Under the pieces are notes generated by a model. That model did no database searches and was not told where the DNA came from. It saw only the letters and a program-made list of their open reading frames with translations. From Pseudomonadota bacterium (GTDB lineage: Bacteria > Myxococcota_A > Polyangia > Haliangiales > Haliangiaceae), in assembly GCA_022360315.1 (NCBI GenBank), contig JAKSDA010000390.1, positions 1 through 36,627 on the forward strand: a stretch of 36,627 bases of DNA, written 5' to 3'. Both the position numbers and the translations under genes were made by a program. This document shows, one piece after another, positions 8,615 to 16,383 of this stretch (positions are counted from its first letter, which is position 1; every line of letters starts with the position of its first letter).

Positions 8615-8953
8615 GCCCAGTCCGTGCCGTGAGAGGATGCTCCACGGGTTCCAACTCGTGGGAAGTCTGTGTGGAGCCGTTGATCACCCCGCCCGCGAGC
8701 ACATCGCGATCCGGCTTGCGCCGGTGTGAGAGACGGTCAGCAGCGTTTCGGCGGACCGGTTGCCGCGCTCGCTCTGGCTGCCGAACGAGCGCTTTCGAAA
8801 TCACCTTCTTCAGAGCCAGCCTCACCAACAACGAGGCAACCCGGTTCCAAGCCGCTTCGGGTGTGGGAAAGCCGTACATCCACGCTCATTGAACGTTTGG
8901 AAGTCACACGTGCCGCTGACTCGAGCGGCACCGATCACTCAGAAGGAACTGCC
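8615..8953 (+). other. 339-bp leader region before the PL7 gene
   Basis: No separate gene is supported. The PL7 frame stays open back to 8726, but those residues show no signal peptide or domain. A perfect stem GTGCCGCT/AGCGGCAC with a 6-base loop at 8910-8931 lies 22 bases before the PL7 start and could act in the mRNA leader. No LacI-type palindrome was found here, so PL7 may be read through from the upstream lyase. Confidence 0.4.
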
Positions 8954-10234
8954 ATGAAAAACGAAACTGCCATGAAAAACAAACGCGTACTACTTGGCCA
9001 GTGGCTGAAGCTGCGAAACCGGCGATCGGCACTCTTTATCGTATTGTCATGCATTAGCGGCGTCACCGTATCATGTACTAGCGGTGAACGATTAGACGCT
9101 GCAGATACCGAGTTCGGAGTTGTCGCGACGGGTGGTGGTGGCTCTGACCGGCTATCCGTATCCGCCGTAAGTGCCAGCCACGACGACGGCAATGTACCTC
9201 AGAATACCCTGGACGGGAGCCTCGCCACCAGGTGGTCGGCATTAGGTCACGGACAGTACATCACCTTTGACCTCGGCTCTTCGAAAGTCGTAGGCAACAT
9301 AAAGGTAGCCTGGTATAAGGGAAACCAGCGGGTAGCAGATTTCAAGATAAGAGTGGGCAACTCTACTGCAAGCCTCACAACGGTATTCGATGGATCTAGC
9401 AGCGGAAATACGCTCAACCTCGAAACTTACAATTTCACGGATGTCGAAGCCCGCTATGTGCGGATAACTGGATTTGGCAACACATCGAACAACTGGAACA
9501 GCATCACAGAAGTCGAACTATACGGTGCTGACGGCGGTGGCGGTGGCGGCTATCCGAGCAGTCTTCTCGACCTTAGCGTATGGGAACTTACGCTTCCGAT
9601 CCCGGAAAGCTACGATCCCGACAACCCCAAAGATGTCTATCAGCCTGAATTAGAAACCTATCAACACGACACCTATTTTCACCTAAATGACGCAGCAACT
9701 GCTGTGGTTTTTCGAGCCCATGCGGGGGGCACTACGACTCCTAACTCGAGCTACCCGAGATCAGAACTCCGAGAGATGGAGCGCGGCTACTCCGGCACCA
9801 AGCCCAAGGCGAGTTGGTCGACAAATTCGGGTACTCATACCATGTACATCAAGCAGGCCATCACCCACCTTCCAGATGTCAAGAGGCATGTCGTAGCAGG
9901 ACAGATCCACGACTCCAGCGACGACGTAATTGTCTTCAGGCTGGAGAACAAGAAACTCTTCTTAGAACTGGACGGAAAGGACGGCCCCACCCTAACCTCA
10001 AACTACAATCTGGGAGATGTTTTTGAAGTGAAATTTGTGGCTCACGATGGCGTCATCGACGTCTATTACAACGACATGAACAATGTGTTCTGGACGTATA
10101 GCGCCTCTGCGGCCAACACGTCGGGCTGCTATTTCAAAGCCGGGTGCTATACCCAGTCGAATCCCAGCAGGGGCGATGCTCCCAGCGCCTACGGCGAAGT
10201 AGAAATCTACGACCTATGGGTTTCGCACCAATGA
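8954..10234 (+). CDS. PL7 alginate lyase with F5/8C (CBM32-like) domain, predicted lipoprotein
   Basis: A 426-residue endolytic alginate lyase. The order is: lipoprotein signal (Cys41 in VTVSC, or Cys33 in VLSC), an F5/8 type C carbohydrate-binding domain (about 66-191, NTLDGSLATRWSA, ITFDLGS, ARYVRITGFGN), a Gly-rich linker (194-199) and a PL7 jelly-roll domain (200-426). All three PL7 signature regions are present: RSELRE (269-274), QIH (317-319) and YFKAGCYTQ (393-401). Ile in QIH is usually linked to guluronate-containing substrates. The start at 8954 follows AGAAGGA at good spacing. The ATGAAAAAC start context is duplicated 18 bases downstream, so a second start at Met7 is possible. Base composition is lower in G+C (50% in 9361-9420) than the rest of the window, which suggests recent acquisition. 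Confidence 0.95.
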   Translation: MKNETAMKNKRVLLGQWLKLRNRRSALFIVLSCISGVTVSCTSGERLDAADTEFGVVATGGGGSDRLSVSAVSASHDDGNVPQNTLDGSLATRWSALGHGQYITFDLGSSKVVGNIKVAWYKGNQRVADFKIRVGNSTASLTTVFDGSSSGNTLNLETYNFTDVEARYVRITGFGNTSNNWNSITEVELYGADGGGGGGYPSSLLDLSVWELTLPIPESYDPDNPKDVYQPELETYQHDTYFHLNDAATAVVFRAHAGGTTTPNSSYPRSELREMERGYSGTKPKASWSTNSGTHTMYIKQAITHLPDVKRHVVAGQIHDSSDDVIVFRLENKKLFLELDGKDGPTLTSNYNLGDVFEVKFVAHDGVIDVYYNDMNNVFWTYSASAANTSGCYFKAGCYTQSNPSRGDAPSAYGEVEIYDLWVSHQ

Positions 10235-10283
10235 ATTCGACGGGGGAACGGCAAATCACCGCTCTCGGCCGGGACACACGCAG

Positions 10284-10309
10284 ATTCGGGAAAACGATTT
10301 TTCCCGAAT
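10284..10309. terminator. Stem-loop terminator between convergent genes
   Basis: A perfect 11-bp stem ATTCGGGAAAA/TTTTCCCGAAT with a 4-base loop, 50 bases after the PL7 stop. The A and T runs in the two arms make it usable from both sides, so it can also serve the lipoprotein gene ending at 10426. Confidence 0.75.
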
Positions 10310-10425
10310 GCCCTTAGCAGGCTGCTGAAAACGTCGTGGTAGGGATCGACAAACCAATGGACTTCGTATTGACGCACAGTCATCATTGGCGTTGAAACGC
10401 AACCGTCCGGTCGGGGCTAGCGCGC

Positions 10426-11523
10426 TCAACGGAGGTAGACCTCGGCATAGGCAACCTTGCACAACGTGTTGTAGCAAAATGAGCCCTGCGGGATGATCAC
10501 GCCGTTGTCGTTGCAGGGATAAACGCCGGCCGTGCAGGGCTCGACAATCAGACGATCGCGGGTCAGCAAGGACAGGTCGTGAGTGGACCACTCGGCCTGG
10601 CCGGCAGGAGTGTTGCCCAGGCCGCCGGCCCAGCAGCAAGAAGCGAGGTTGAGGCCGATCAGAGCATTCTCGTTGCCGTTCGGAAAACAGGCAGCATTGC
10701 TGTCAAGAGGCCGTACGAGAAAGCCGAGCACCGAGGCCTGGTCATCGGTGAGTCCCTCGTGCCAGTCGGGCGCCGAGCGCTGGTAGGTGACATTGCATTG
10801 GTCGGGAAACGCGCCCTGGATAAAGGAGGCCAGGTCAGTGTCGGGAATCAGCTCGTGAAAGGCAAACGCGTAGTCGACCGTGCGGACCAAAAAATCGCTG
10901 CCGCGAACCCGGGCAAAGGCGAGCGACTTGAAGTCGCTCACCGTGCGGTCAGCAATGGTGCCGAACACCGTGTCGCCGGTCCAGACATCGAGGCCATTCC
11001 AGCGCCTGGTGCTGTCGTTGACCACCGAGGCGACCAGGGTCCAGCCGCCGCCATCAGCGTCCATATCACACCACGCATCGAACGGGGCCAGCGGGCCGTC
11101 ACCGTCGGGATCGAGCGGGTAGACGCCGGTCGAGCTGGCCGACCCGGCGGCGCGCAGAGCAGCACACGAGGCCGGCCGGGCGCACACAGTGCCATCGCCG
11201 ACATAACCCGGGTTGCAGGCGCAGGAAAACCCGCCAGGCGTATTGGTACAGGTGGCGTCGAGGTCGCAACCGTGGGTCGATACAGCGCACTCGTCGATGT
11301 CCTGGCAGACAAATCCATCGCCCTGGTACCCGGGATTGCACTGGCAAGGAGTCGAGCTGGTCGGATCGACGCAGCGAGCGAACTCGTCGCAGGCCCGGGG
11401 GCCGCAGGCAGTCATGCCCGCATCATCAGGAGCAACCACGACCCCGATGCCCAGGACATCGCTACATCCGCCGAGCGCGATCAGCAATGCGCCCGCCATC
11501 CAGTATCTTGACCAGTTGCTCAT
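10426..11523 (-). CDS. Lipoprotein with two EGF-like modules and a fibrinogen-like C-terminal domain
   Basis: A 365-residue surface or periplasmic lipoprotein. The signal ends in a clean lipobox (LGGC, Cys20). Residues about 39-73 and 74-112 form two EGF-like modules; the second has the calcium-binding pattern DIDEC..GC..TC.NTPGGFSC.C. Residues about 115-365 have the fibrinogen-type opening ASCAALRAAG, YPLDPDGDGPLAPFDAWCDMDADGGGWTLVAS and further paired cysteines. Such modules are adhesion or recognition domains, and the ligand is unknown. It is convergent with the alginate locus and shares its terminator. The ribosome-binding site is weak. Higher G+C than the PL7 gene suggests it is part of the host backbone. 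Confidence 0.85.
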   Translation of the reverse strand: MSNWSRYWMAGALLIALGGCSDVLGIGVVVAPDDAGMTACGPRACDEFARCVDPTSSTPCQCNPGYQGDGFVCQDIDECAVSTHGCDLDATCTNTPGGFSCACNPGYVGDGTVCARPASCAALRAAGSASSTGVYPLDPDGDGPLAPFDAWCDMDADGGGWTLVASVVNDSTRRWNGLDVWTGDTVFGTIADRTVSDFKSLAFARVRGSDFLVRTVDYAFAFHELIPDTDLASFIQGAFPDQCNVTYQRSAPDWHEGLTDDQASVLGFLVRPLDSNAACFPNGNENALIGLNLASCCWAGGLGNTPAGQAEWSTHDLSLLTRDRLIVEPCTAGVYPCNDNGVIIPQGSFCYNTLCKVAYAEVYLR

Positions 11524-11650
11524 GTCCGCTGCCCGGAGTGTACTCTACCGGTCATGGTAGGATATAGCCTCGGCGCGCAAACGCAAAGCGGGCGGACCGG
11601 CGAGCCGTGGATGCCGCTGGTGCTGCCGGCCCGGGTCTCGGCCGACTCTG

Positions 11651-12508
11651 TCAATGGCGGTACGCACTGGCCAGATATGCGGCCAACTCGTCGCGCCACG
11701 GCGGCATGGCCTCGACGCCGAGCTCGGCCAGTCGGCGACTGGCCAGACGCGAATCGCGCGGCCGTTGGGCTGGCGTGGAAAAATCGGCCATGGCACACGG
11801 CTCGAGCTGGCGCGGCAGATCGAGTATGTCGAACACGGCGCGGGCCAGCTCGTACCGGCTGCAGCCGTCCGGGCTGGCGATGTGAAATACCCCGCGATGC
11901 GACGATTCGGCAATCGCACGCACGGCCCGGGCCACGCTGCGCGTCGAGCTCGGAACGCTTTTCTGATCTGCGGCCACCCGCACTGCAGTGGCGTCGTCGC
12001 GGTTTTGCCCCCAGGCGACCACAGAGTCGACAAAACAGGTCCGCCCCGGACCGAATAGCCACGAAACCCGGGCGATGACGTGATCGGGGCAGAACCGGGC
12101 ACAGGCTTCTTCTGCAGCCAGCTTGCTGGCCCCGTACACGCTGCGCGGCCCGGGCTCGTCGTCTTCGCCATAGGGCCGGCCAGCGTCGCCGGAAAATACA
12201 TAGTCGGTCGATATGGCGACCAGCCGGGCACCGTGGCGCCGGGCGCAATCGGCCAGGTTGCGGGTTCCCTCCCGATTGATCCGATACGCCCGCTCGGGCT
12301 CTCGTTCGCACTGATCGACGTGAGTCATGGCAGCACTGTGAATGACCAGCCGGGGCTTTTCGCGCGCGATGAGCTGTTCGACAGCATCCGCCCGGGTGAT
12401 GTCGAACACCCGGGACGCCGGCGCGATCACCCGCCAATCGGCAAATGCGCGGCACAGCGCAGCGCCGAGCAGACCGTGACCTCCGCTGATGACGACCTTG
12501 GGTCTCAT
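11651..12508 (-). CDS. RmlD-like NAD(P)-dependent sugar-nucleotide reductase (extended SDR)
   Basis: A 285-residue protein of the dTDP-4-dehydrorhamnose reductase family, which reduces the 4-keto group of dTDP-sugars for surface polysaccharides. It shows the Rossmann motif ISGGHGLLG (7-15), HSAAMTHVDQCE (57-68), STDYVFSGD (100-108) and the catalytic YxxxK pair Tyr125/Lys129 in YGASK. A C-terminal STPAQRPRDSRL resembles the TPRP/RP substrate loop of RmlD. No rmlA, B or C genes are nearby, so the true substrate is uncertain. The start ATG overlaps the upstream radical-SAM stop (ATGA at 12505-12508), so the two are translationally coupled. Confidence 0.85.
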   Translation of the reverse strand: MRPKVVISGGHGLLGAALCRAFADWRVIAPASRVFDITRADAVEQLIAREKPRLVIHSAAMTHVDQCEREPERAYRINREGTRNLADCARRHGARLVAISTDYVFSGDAGRPYGEDDEPGPRSVYGASKLAAEEACARFCPDHVIARVSWLFGPGRTCFVDSVVAWGQNRDDATAVRVAADQKSVPSSTRSVARAVRAIAESSHRGVFHIASPDGCSRYELARAVFDILDLPRQLEPCAMADFSTPAQRPRDSRLASRRLAELGVEAMPPWRDELAAYLASAYRH

Positions 12509-14076
12509 GCCCGGGCCCGCTTGACCGGCTCGGCTTGCCGCCTGGCCCGGCGCAAGGCGATGAGCTCGGAGGTCGAGGGCACCCGCGCAACCGGCCCGGT
12601 CGGCTCGACACCCCGGGCCGCAAAGGCGCGTTTGTAATCGCCAAACCGACCCCCCTTGCGGTGGGCATCGAGCACCGCAAGACCCGCCTCGGGACCCGAC
12701 TGGGCCAGCATGTACTCGACCCAGGCCCAGCGCGCCGATGTCGGCCTGACCGTCACCTTGCCGCGCAGGCCGCGACGGAGCCGGTCGAGACGGGAGTCGA
12801 CCACGCGGATGCCGGCAAATTCACTGCCGTCGAGCGGCGTGTTGCGCTTGGCCACGAACGGAGCCACCCCGATGGCAATACGCGGATGAATGCGCACCAG
12901 TTCGCGCGCAAAGAGGATCAGCTCGTCGATGTCGCGGTCGGTCTCACCGGGCACGCCGACCATCAAGTACAGCTTGAGTGTGTGCATGCCGTGCTTTTTG
13001 GCCAGCTCGGCCGAGCGCACAAGATGGCTCTCGTCGGTGCGCCGTTCGATGAGGCGACGCATGCGCTGGCTGGCCCCGTCGGCGGCCACCGTGAGGGTGC
13101 GATAGCCCCCGGCCGAGAGCAGGCCGACCAGCTCGTCGGTGAGCTTGTCGGCGCGCAACGACGAAATTCCGACCTCGCAGCCGCGCTCGAGCACACGGCG
13201 CACGATCTCGTTAATGCGCGGATGATCGGTGACCGCTGCACCGACTAGACCGACCCGCCTGGCCTCGGCCGGAATCAGTTCGACAATGCGGTCGGGCTCG
13301 ATGACCCGCATGCCGCCGTTGGTCGAACGCCGCATCACACAGTAGGTACAACCCCGGCTGCACCCGCGCGCGGCCTCGGTCAGGTACATCGAGCGCAGCT
13401 CGGTGTTGGGCGTGATGATCTGCGAGCGAGCGGGCAAAAGCGAATCGTCCGCGGCAGCGATCGGCGGCACCTGGCCGCGATCGTGTTCGGGCACATAAAA
13501 ACCGGACCGGCCGGCAAACCGGTCGATCAATGCCCGCAGGGCCCGGCGCTCGAAGCCGAGCGCAACCGCCTCGCGGATCAGATCGAGCAGGGTCTGTTCG
13601 GCCTCGCCCAGCAAAAGCAGGTCGCAAAACGGCGCCAGCGGGGATGGATTGGAAAACGTCAGCGGCCCGCCGGCGATGACCAGCGGATGATCCCAGGTCC
13701 GCTGCGCGGCCAGGGCGGGCACACCGGCGAGGTCCAGACAGTCGATGAGTCCGGCGATCTCGAGCTCGTAGGCGACAGAAAAAGCCAGGATGGGATAGTT
13801 CCCGACCGGGATCGCGCGTTCGAGCGTGAACAGGGGAATGCCCCGCGCCCGGTAGCCGGCAACGTCGTCGGGCAGTGTGGCGCGATCGGCGGCAACCCCG
13901 GGCTCGCCATTGAGTTGCCGGTAGATGGTCTGGTAACCGAGCGACGACATGGCCGCGCGGTACGGACTGGGATACAAAAGCGCAACCCGGTGGGGCGCGT
14001 CCCGGTAAATCGTGCCCTGCTCGGCGTCGAGTAATTTGCGCGCCGCCTGCCGGGTATGCCATAGAGCCGATGCCAT
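12505..14076 (-). CDS. Radical SAM protein with N-terminal B12-binding-like domain
   Basis: A 523-residue protein. The CxxxCxxC cluster motif is Cys239, Cys243, Cys246 in AARGCSRGCTYCVMRR, which binds the 4Fe-4S cluster used to cleave S-adenosylmethionine. The first 200 residues (VALLYPSPYRAAMSSLGYQ, IAGGPLTFSNPSP, LLLLGEAEQ) resemble the cobalamin-binding-like half of the uncharacterised rSAM family often fused to DUF2344; that fusion partner is absent. The start at 14076 (MASALWHTR) fits the family, whereas the open frame to 14172 adds Arg-rich sequence. No strong ribosome-binding site is visible. It is coupled to the RmlD-like gene. The reaction is unknown, though methyl or sulfur insertion would fit the family. 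Confidence 0.85.
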   Translation of the reverse strand: MASALWHTRQAARKLLDAEQGTIYRDAPHRVALLYPSPYRAAMSSLGYQTIYRQLNGEPGVAADRATLPDDVAGYRARGIPLFTLERAIPVGNYPILAFSVAYELEIAGLIDCLDLAGVPALAAQRTWDHPLVIAGGPLTFSNPSPLAPFCDLLLLGEAEQTLLDLIREAVALGFERRALRALIDRFAGRSGFYVPEHDRGQVPPIAAADDSLLPARSQIITPNTELRSMYLTEAARGCSRGCTYCVMRRSTNGGMRVIEPDRIVELIPAEARRVGLVGAAVTDHPRINEIVRRVLERGCEVGISSLRADKLTDELVGLLSAGGYRTLTVAADGASQRMRRLIERRTDESHLVRSAELAKKHGMHTLKLYLMVGVPGETDRDIDELILFARELVRIHPRIAIGVAPFVAKRNTPLDGSEFAGIRVVDSRLDRLRRGLRGKVTVRPTSARWAWVEYMLAQSGPEAGLAVLDAHRKGGRFGDYKRAFAARGVEPTGPVARVPSTSELIALRRARRQAEPVKRARA

Positions 14077-14220
14077 AATGGGCTCAGCGGTCAACCTAAC
14101 AGAATCACCGCGCCCCGGCCACCACGTCGAGCAATGGCGCCGGCATCGAGCGAGGTGCCGGGCTGGTTCCACCCCCGGGGAATCGGATGATTCACCGACC
14201 GGGATCGGCCGAGAATCGGG

Positions 14221-15009
14221 TCAACGAATGAAGTGCTCGATGAAGTTGTGAAACACTCTCTCGCCGTGCGGGCTGTCGCTGACCTGGGTAAGAAGCCGGT
14301 CGGGATGGTCCTCGGGTGCGTTTCGCTGTGCTGATTCGGCGGTCAGAATCGGACGGCGCTGTTCGATATAGGCGCGGGTGACCGCGCCCGAAAATTCGGG
14401 ATGGAACTGGACGCCGCGCACGTGTGGGCCGGCTCTGAGGGCGAGTACCGAGGCCCTGTCGTTGCCGGCCAGGACCTCGATGCCATTGGCCGGCGACAGA
14501 GAGTCTTCGGCAATCACGTCCTCGTGGCTGAGATTGACCTCGATCTGGTCCGGCAACCCGGCAAAGAGCGGGTCGTCTCGGCCCTGTTCCAGCACCGAGA
14601 TGGTGCGCGAGCACAGCTGCCAGCCATGCGGGTTGCGGATCACCGAACCGCCGAATGCCGCGCCGATGAGCTGGTGGCCAAAGCACACGCCGAGCAGCGG
14701 AGTGGCCGATTGATAGGCCCTGCGGATGAGTTCGATCGAGGCTTCCATCCACGGCTCTGAAGCGCGGACCGAGGCGGGCGAGCCGGTGATTACGATGGCG
14801 TCGGGCTGGCCCGGTCCATCGGGCAAGCGGCCGGTGGTTCCGTCAAAAACGTCGATCTCGTGGTCGTGCTCGGCGAAAAGTCGACCAAACCAATCCACGT
14901 AGGTGCCGAACTCCTGGCGTACCGGACCTGCTGGAGAGCCCGCCACGTACAGACAAATGCGTCGCTTTCGCATGGAGGGTTTCATTACCACAAGTCTTGC
15001 CGAGTTCAT
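14221..15009 (-). CDS. Class I glutamine amidotransferase (GATase1) protein
   Basis: A 262-residue stand-alone GATase1 domain, of the group related to GMP synthase subunits and gamma-glutamyl hydrolases. The catalytic triad is visible: Cys109 in LLGVCFGHQLIGA, His203 and Glu205 in GVQFHPEFS. ITGSPASV (74-81) forms the oxyanion region. It hydrolyses the amide of glutamine or a related compound, but no synthetase partner is adjacent, so the substrate is open. The start at 15009 follows GGAG very closely. Met9 (14985) or Met13 (14973) would also keep the domain. It is divergent from the secreted protein gene at 15043, with only 33 bases between starts. Confidence 0.85.
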   Translation of the reverse strand: MNSARLVVMKPSMRKRRICLYVAGSPAGPVRQEFGTYVDWFGRLFAEHDHEIDVFDGTTGRLPDGPGQPDAIVITGSPASVRASEPWMEASIELIRRAYQSATPLLGVCFGHQLIGAAFGGSVIRNPHGWQLCSRTISVLEQGRDDPLFAGLPDQIEVNLSHEDVIAEDSLSPANGIEVLAGNDRASVLALRAGPHVRGVQFHPEFSGAVTRAYIEQRRPILTAESAQRNAPEDHPDRLLTQVSDSPHGERVFHNFIEHFIR

Positions 15010-15030
15010 GCTCCGCGCCAATCGGAATAG

Positions 15031-15036
15031 TATAAT
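15031..15036 (+). promoter_or_regulatory. Consensus -10 box, possible leaderless promoter
   Basis: A perfect TATAAT lies 6 bases before the GTG start at 15043. A transcript starting at the usual distance would begin at or next to the start codon, implying a leaderless mRNA. No matching -35 box at 16-18 bases was found. Confidence 0.5.
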
Positions 15037-15042
15037 GCCGGC

Positions 15043-15732
15043 GTGACCTCGCTCGCCCGGACCCTTTTGTGGACGCTTGCGATTGCGCTGGTGGTCGCTG
15101 GTGGCAGCCCGAGTTCGACCCACAGCGCAAGGGCCGAAGAAAGGCGTGCCGGCAAGGTCGTGCGGGTGGAACGCCCGCGCCTGTCCCGTCGAGCGCCCGT
15201 CCTTCTCTGCCCCATGCCATTTTCCGAAAAGAACCGCGGCGTGTGTTACGGCCGCCCGCCGCTAGTCGGAGACACGGCGACATTGTTCGACTTCGACCGG
15301 CATTACATCGGCCGCCTGCGCGTGACCTGGGTCGGGTCGAGTCAGTCCAACCCCTGCGATTCAGATACTGCCTTTGATTTCACCTATGACTACATCGACC
15401 GGGTCGCCACGGGCTCGCGACGCGGTCTCTTGTTTTCCATCGCCGCCTTTGGCATCGACGTCGATCCGGCCCAGGCGCAGCTCATCACCGACAACAAGCA
15501 GTTGCCATCGCCTGGCGACAACAGCCAATCACAGCCGTGGATGGGCATGGATCGCGATGGCGATGGCGGCGCCGACCTGGTCGTCACAGTATTCGAATGC
15601 TCGGCCATCGCGCCGATCAAACGGCCGGCCGGCTCGGGCAACAACCACCAGACACTCTGTCTCGATTACTGGTTGAGCGACTCGGGCCAGTTTCGCAAAG
15701 AGCGGCGCGACTACGTGCACACCTGCATGTAA
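15043..15732 (+). CDS. Secreted hypothetical protein
   Basis: A 229-residue protein starting at GTG. A signal peptide is clear (TLLWTLAIALVVAGGSPSS, cleavage near ARA-EE). The mature part has paired cysteines and an acidic DRDGDGGADLVV motif near residue 170 that resembles an EF-hand-like or FG-GAP calcium loop. It also has FDFTYDYIDRVATGSRRG and ends YVHTCM. I recognise no family. It has no ribosome-binding site, consistent with the TATAAT box directly before the start. Confidence 0.65.
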   Translation: MTSLARTLLWTLAIALVVAGGSPSSTHSARAEERRAGKVVRVERPRLSRRAPVLLCPMPFSEKNRGVCYGRPPLVGDTATLFDFDRHYIGRLRVTWVGSSQSNPCDSDTAFDFTYDYIDRVATGSRRGLLFSIAAFGIDVDPAQAQLITDNKQLPSPGDNSQSQPWMGMDRDGDGGADLVVTVFECSAIAPIKRPAGSGNNHQTLCLDYWLSDSGQFRKERRDYVHTCM

Positions 15733-15920
15733 CTGCCGCACAGAAACGCCCTGTCCGAGCCACGGCCAGTGGGTTTCTGTCTGGCCCCGGTCAGTCCGAA
15801 TTCGACAGCAAACGCCGGGCGCGGGCACGGCGCAGAGCGTGCCATTTGAGGATGGCGGCGTCCGAGGGCCAATACGAAAAATCGGACAGGGCGAAATGGC
15901 GCGGCCGGCACGACTCCATC

Positions 15921-16201
15921 ATGCGCAGGTCTCTGGCCCACGGCAAGGTGAGTTTGGCCAGAGCGGCGGACAGCATGGCTACCAGTGCCCGCACACTGCA
16001 GCGCCATCTCCGGCGCGAGGGCTGCACGATGCACGAGGTCGTCGACCAGGTTCGCCGCGAACGCGCACTGGCCCTCTTGACCGGCTCGACGAGTATCGCA
16101 GCGGTCGCTCATGAGCTGGGCTATTCCGAGTCCAGTGCGTTTCACCGCGCTTTCAAGCGCTGGACTGGGTCACGCCGCGGGTTTATATGGAGCGCGCCTG
16201 A
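15921..16201 (+). pseudogene. AraC-family regulator remnant: HTH half only, frameshifted at its end
   Basis: The frame encodes the double helix-turn-helix of AraC regulators: VSLARAADSMATSARTLQRHL, then a linker, then SIAAVAHELGYSESSAFHRAFKRWTG. The sensor half that normally precedes it (about 200 residues) is missing; upstream frames show no match. After RWTG (16167) the frame changes. Reading with one extra G in the run at 16167-16169 would give WTGVTPRVYMERA and a stop at 16199-16201, the normal family ending. As it stands the frame continues in unrelated sequence to 16250. The 5' truncation and single-base deletion together mark a decayed gene. Confidence 0.75.
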
Positions 16202-16383
16202 TCCCCGGCCGCACCGACCTTTCGGTCTTCAGTCTCGGTCTCGATTTTGAGACAATCGGCCAAAACCAGCTCAACCTGCGACAGATTGCTGCTGATTGGA
16301 GGGCGATGCTGACAGCAAGTCTGGAATACCGGTCGAGTTTTGGTTTATACTGATAGGCGATAAAGCTGGCTGGTCGCGATTCG

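Noticed and set aside
10310..10425. Possible IS end (AGCAGGCTGCTGAAAA word)
   Set aside because: The word resembles ends of some insertion sequences, but no inverted partner, transposase or duplication was seen.
10579..11511. 310-residue plus-strand frame opposite the EGF/fibrinogen-like gene
   Set aside because: Antisense to a gene with ordered Cys modules and a lipobox; composition is biased to Val, Gly, Ala and Arg with no fold.
15791..15922. Short minus-strand frame (43 residues) opposite the AraC remnant
   Set aside because: It reads somewhat protein-like but has no ribosome-binding site, and no family is recognised.
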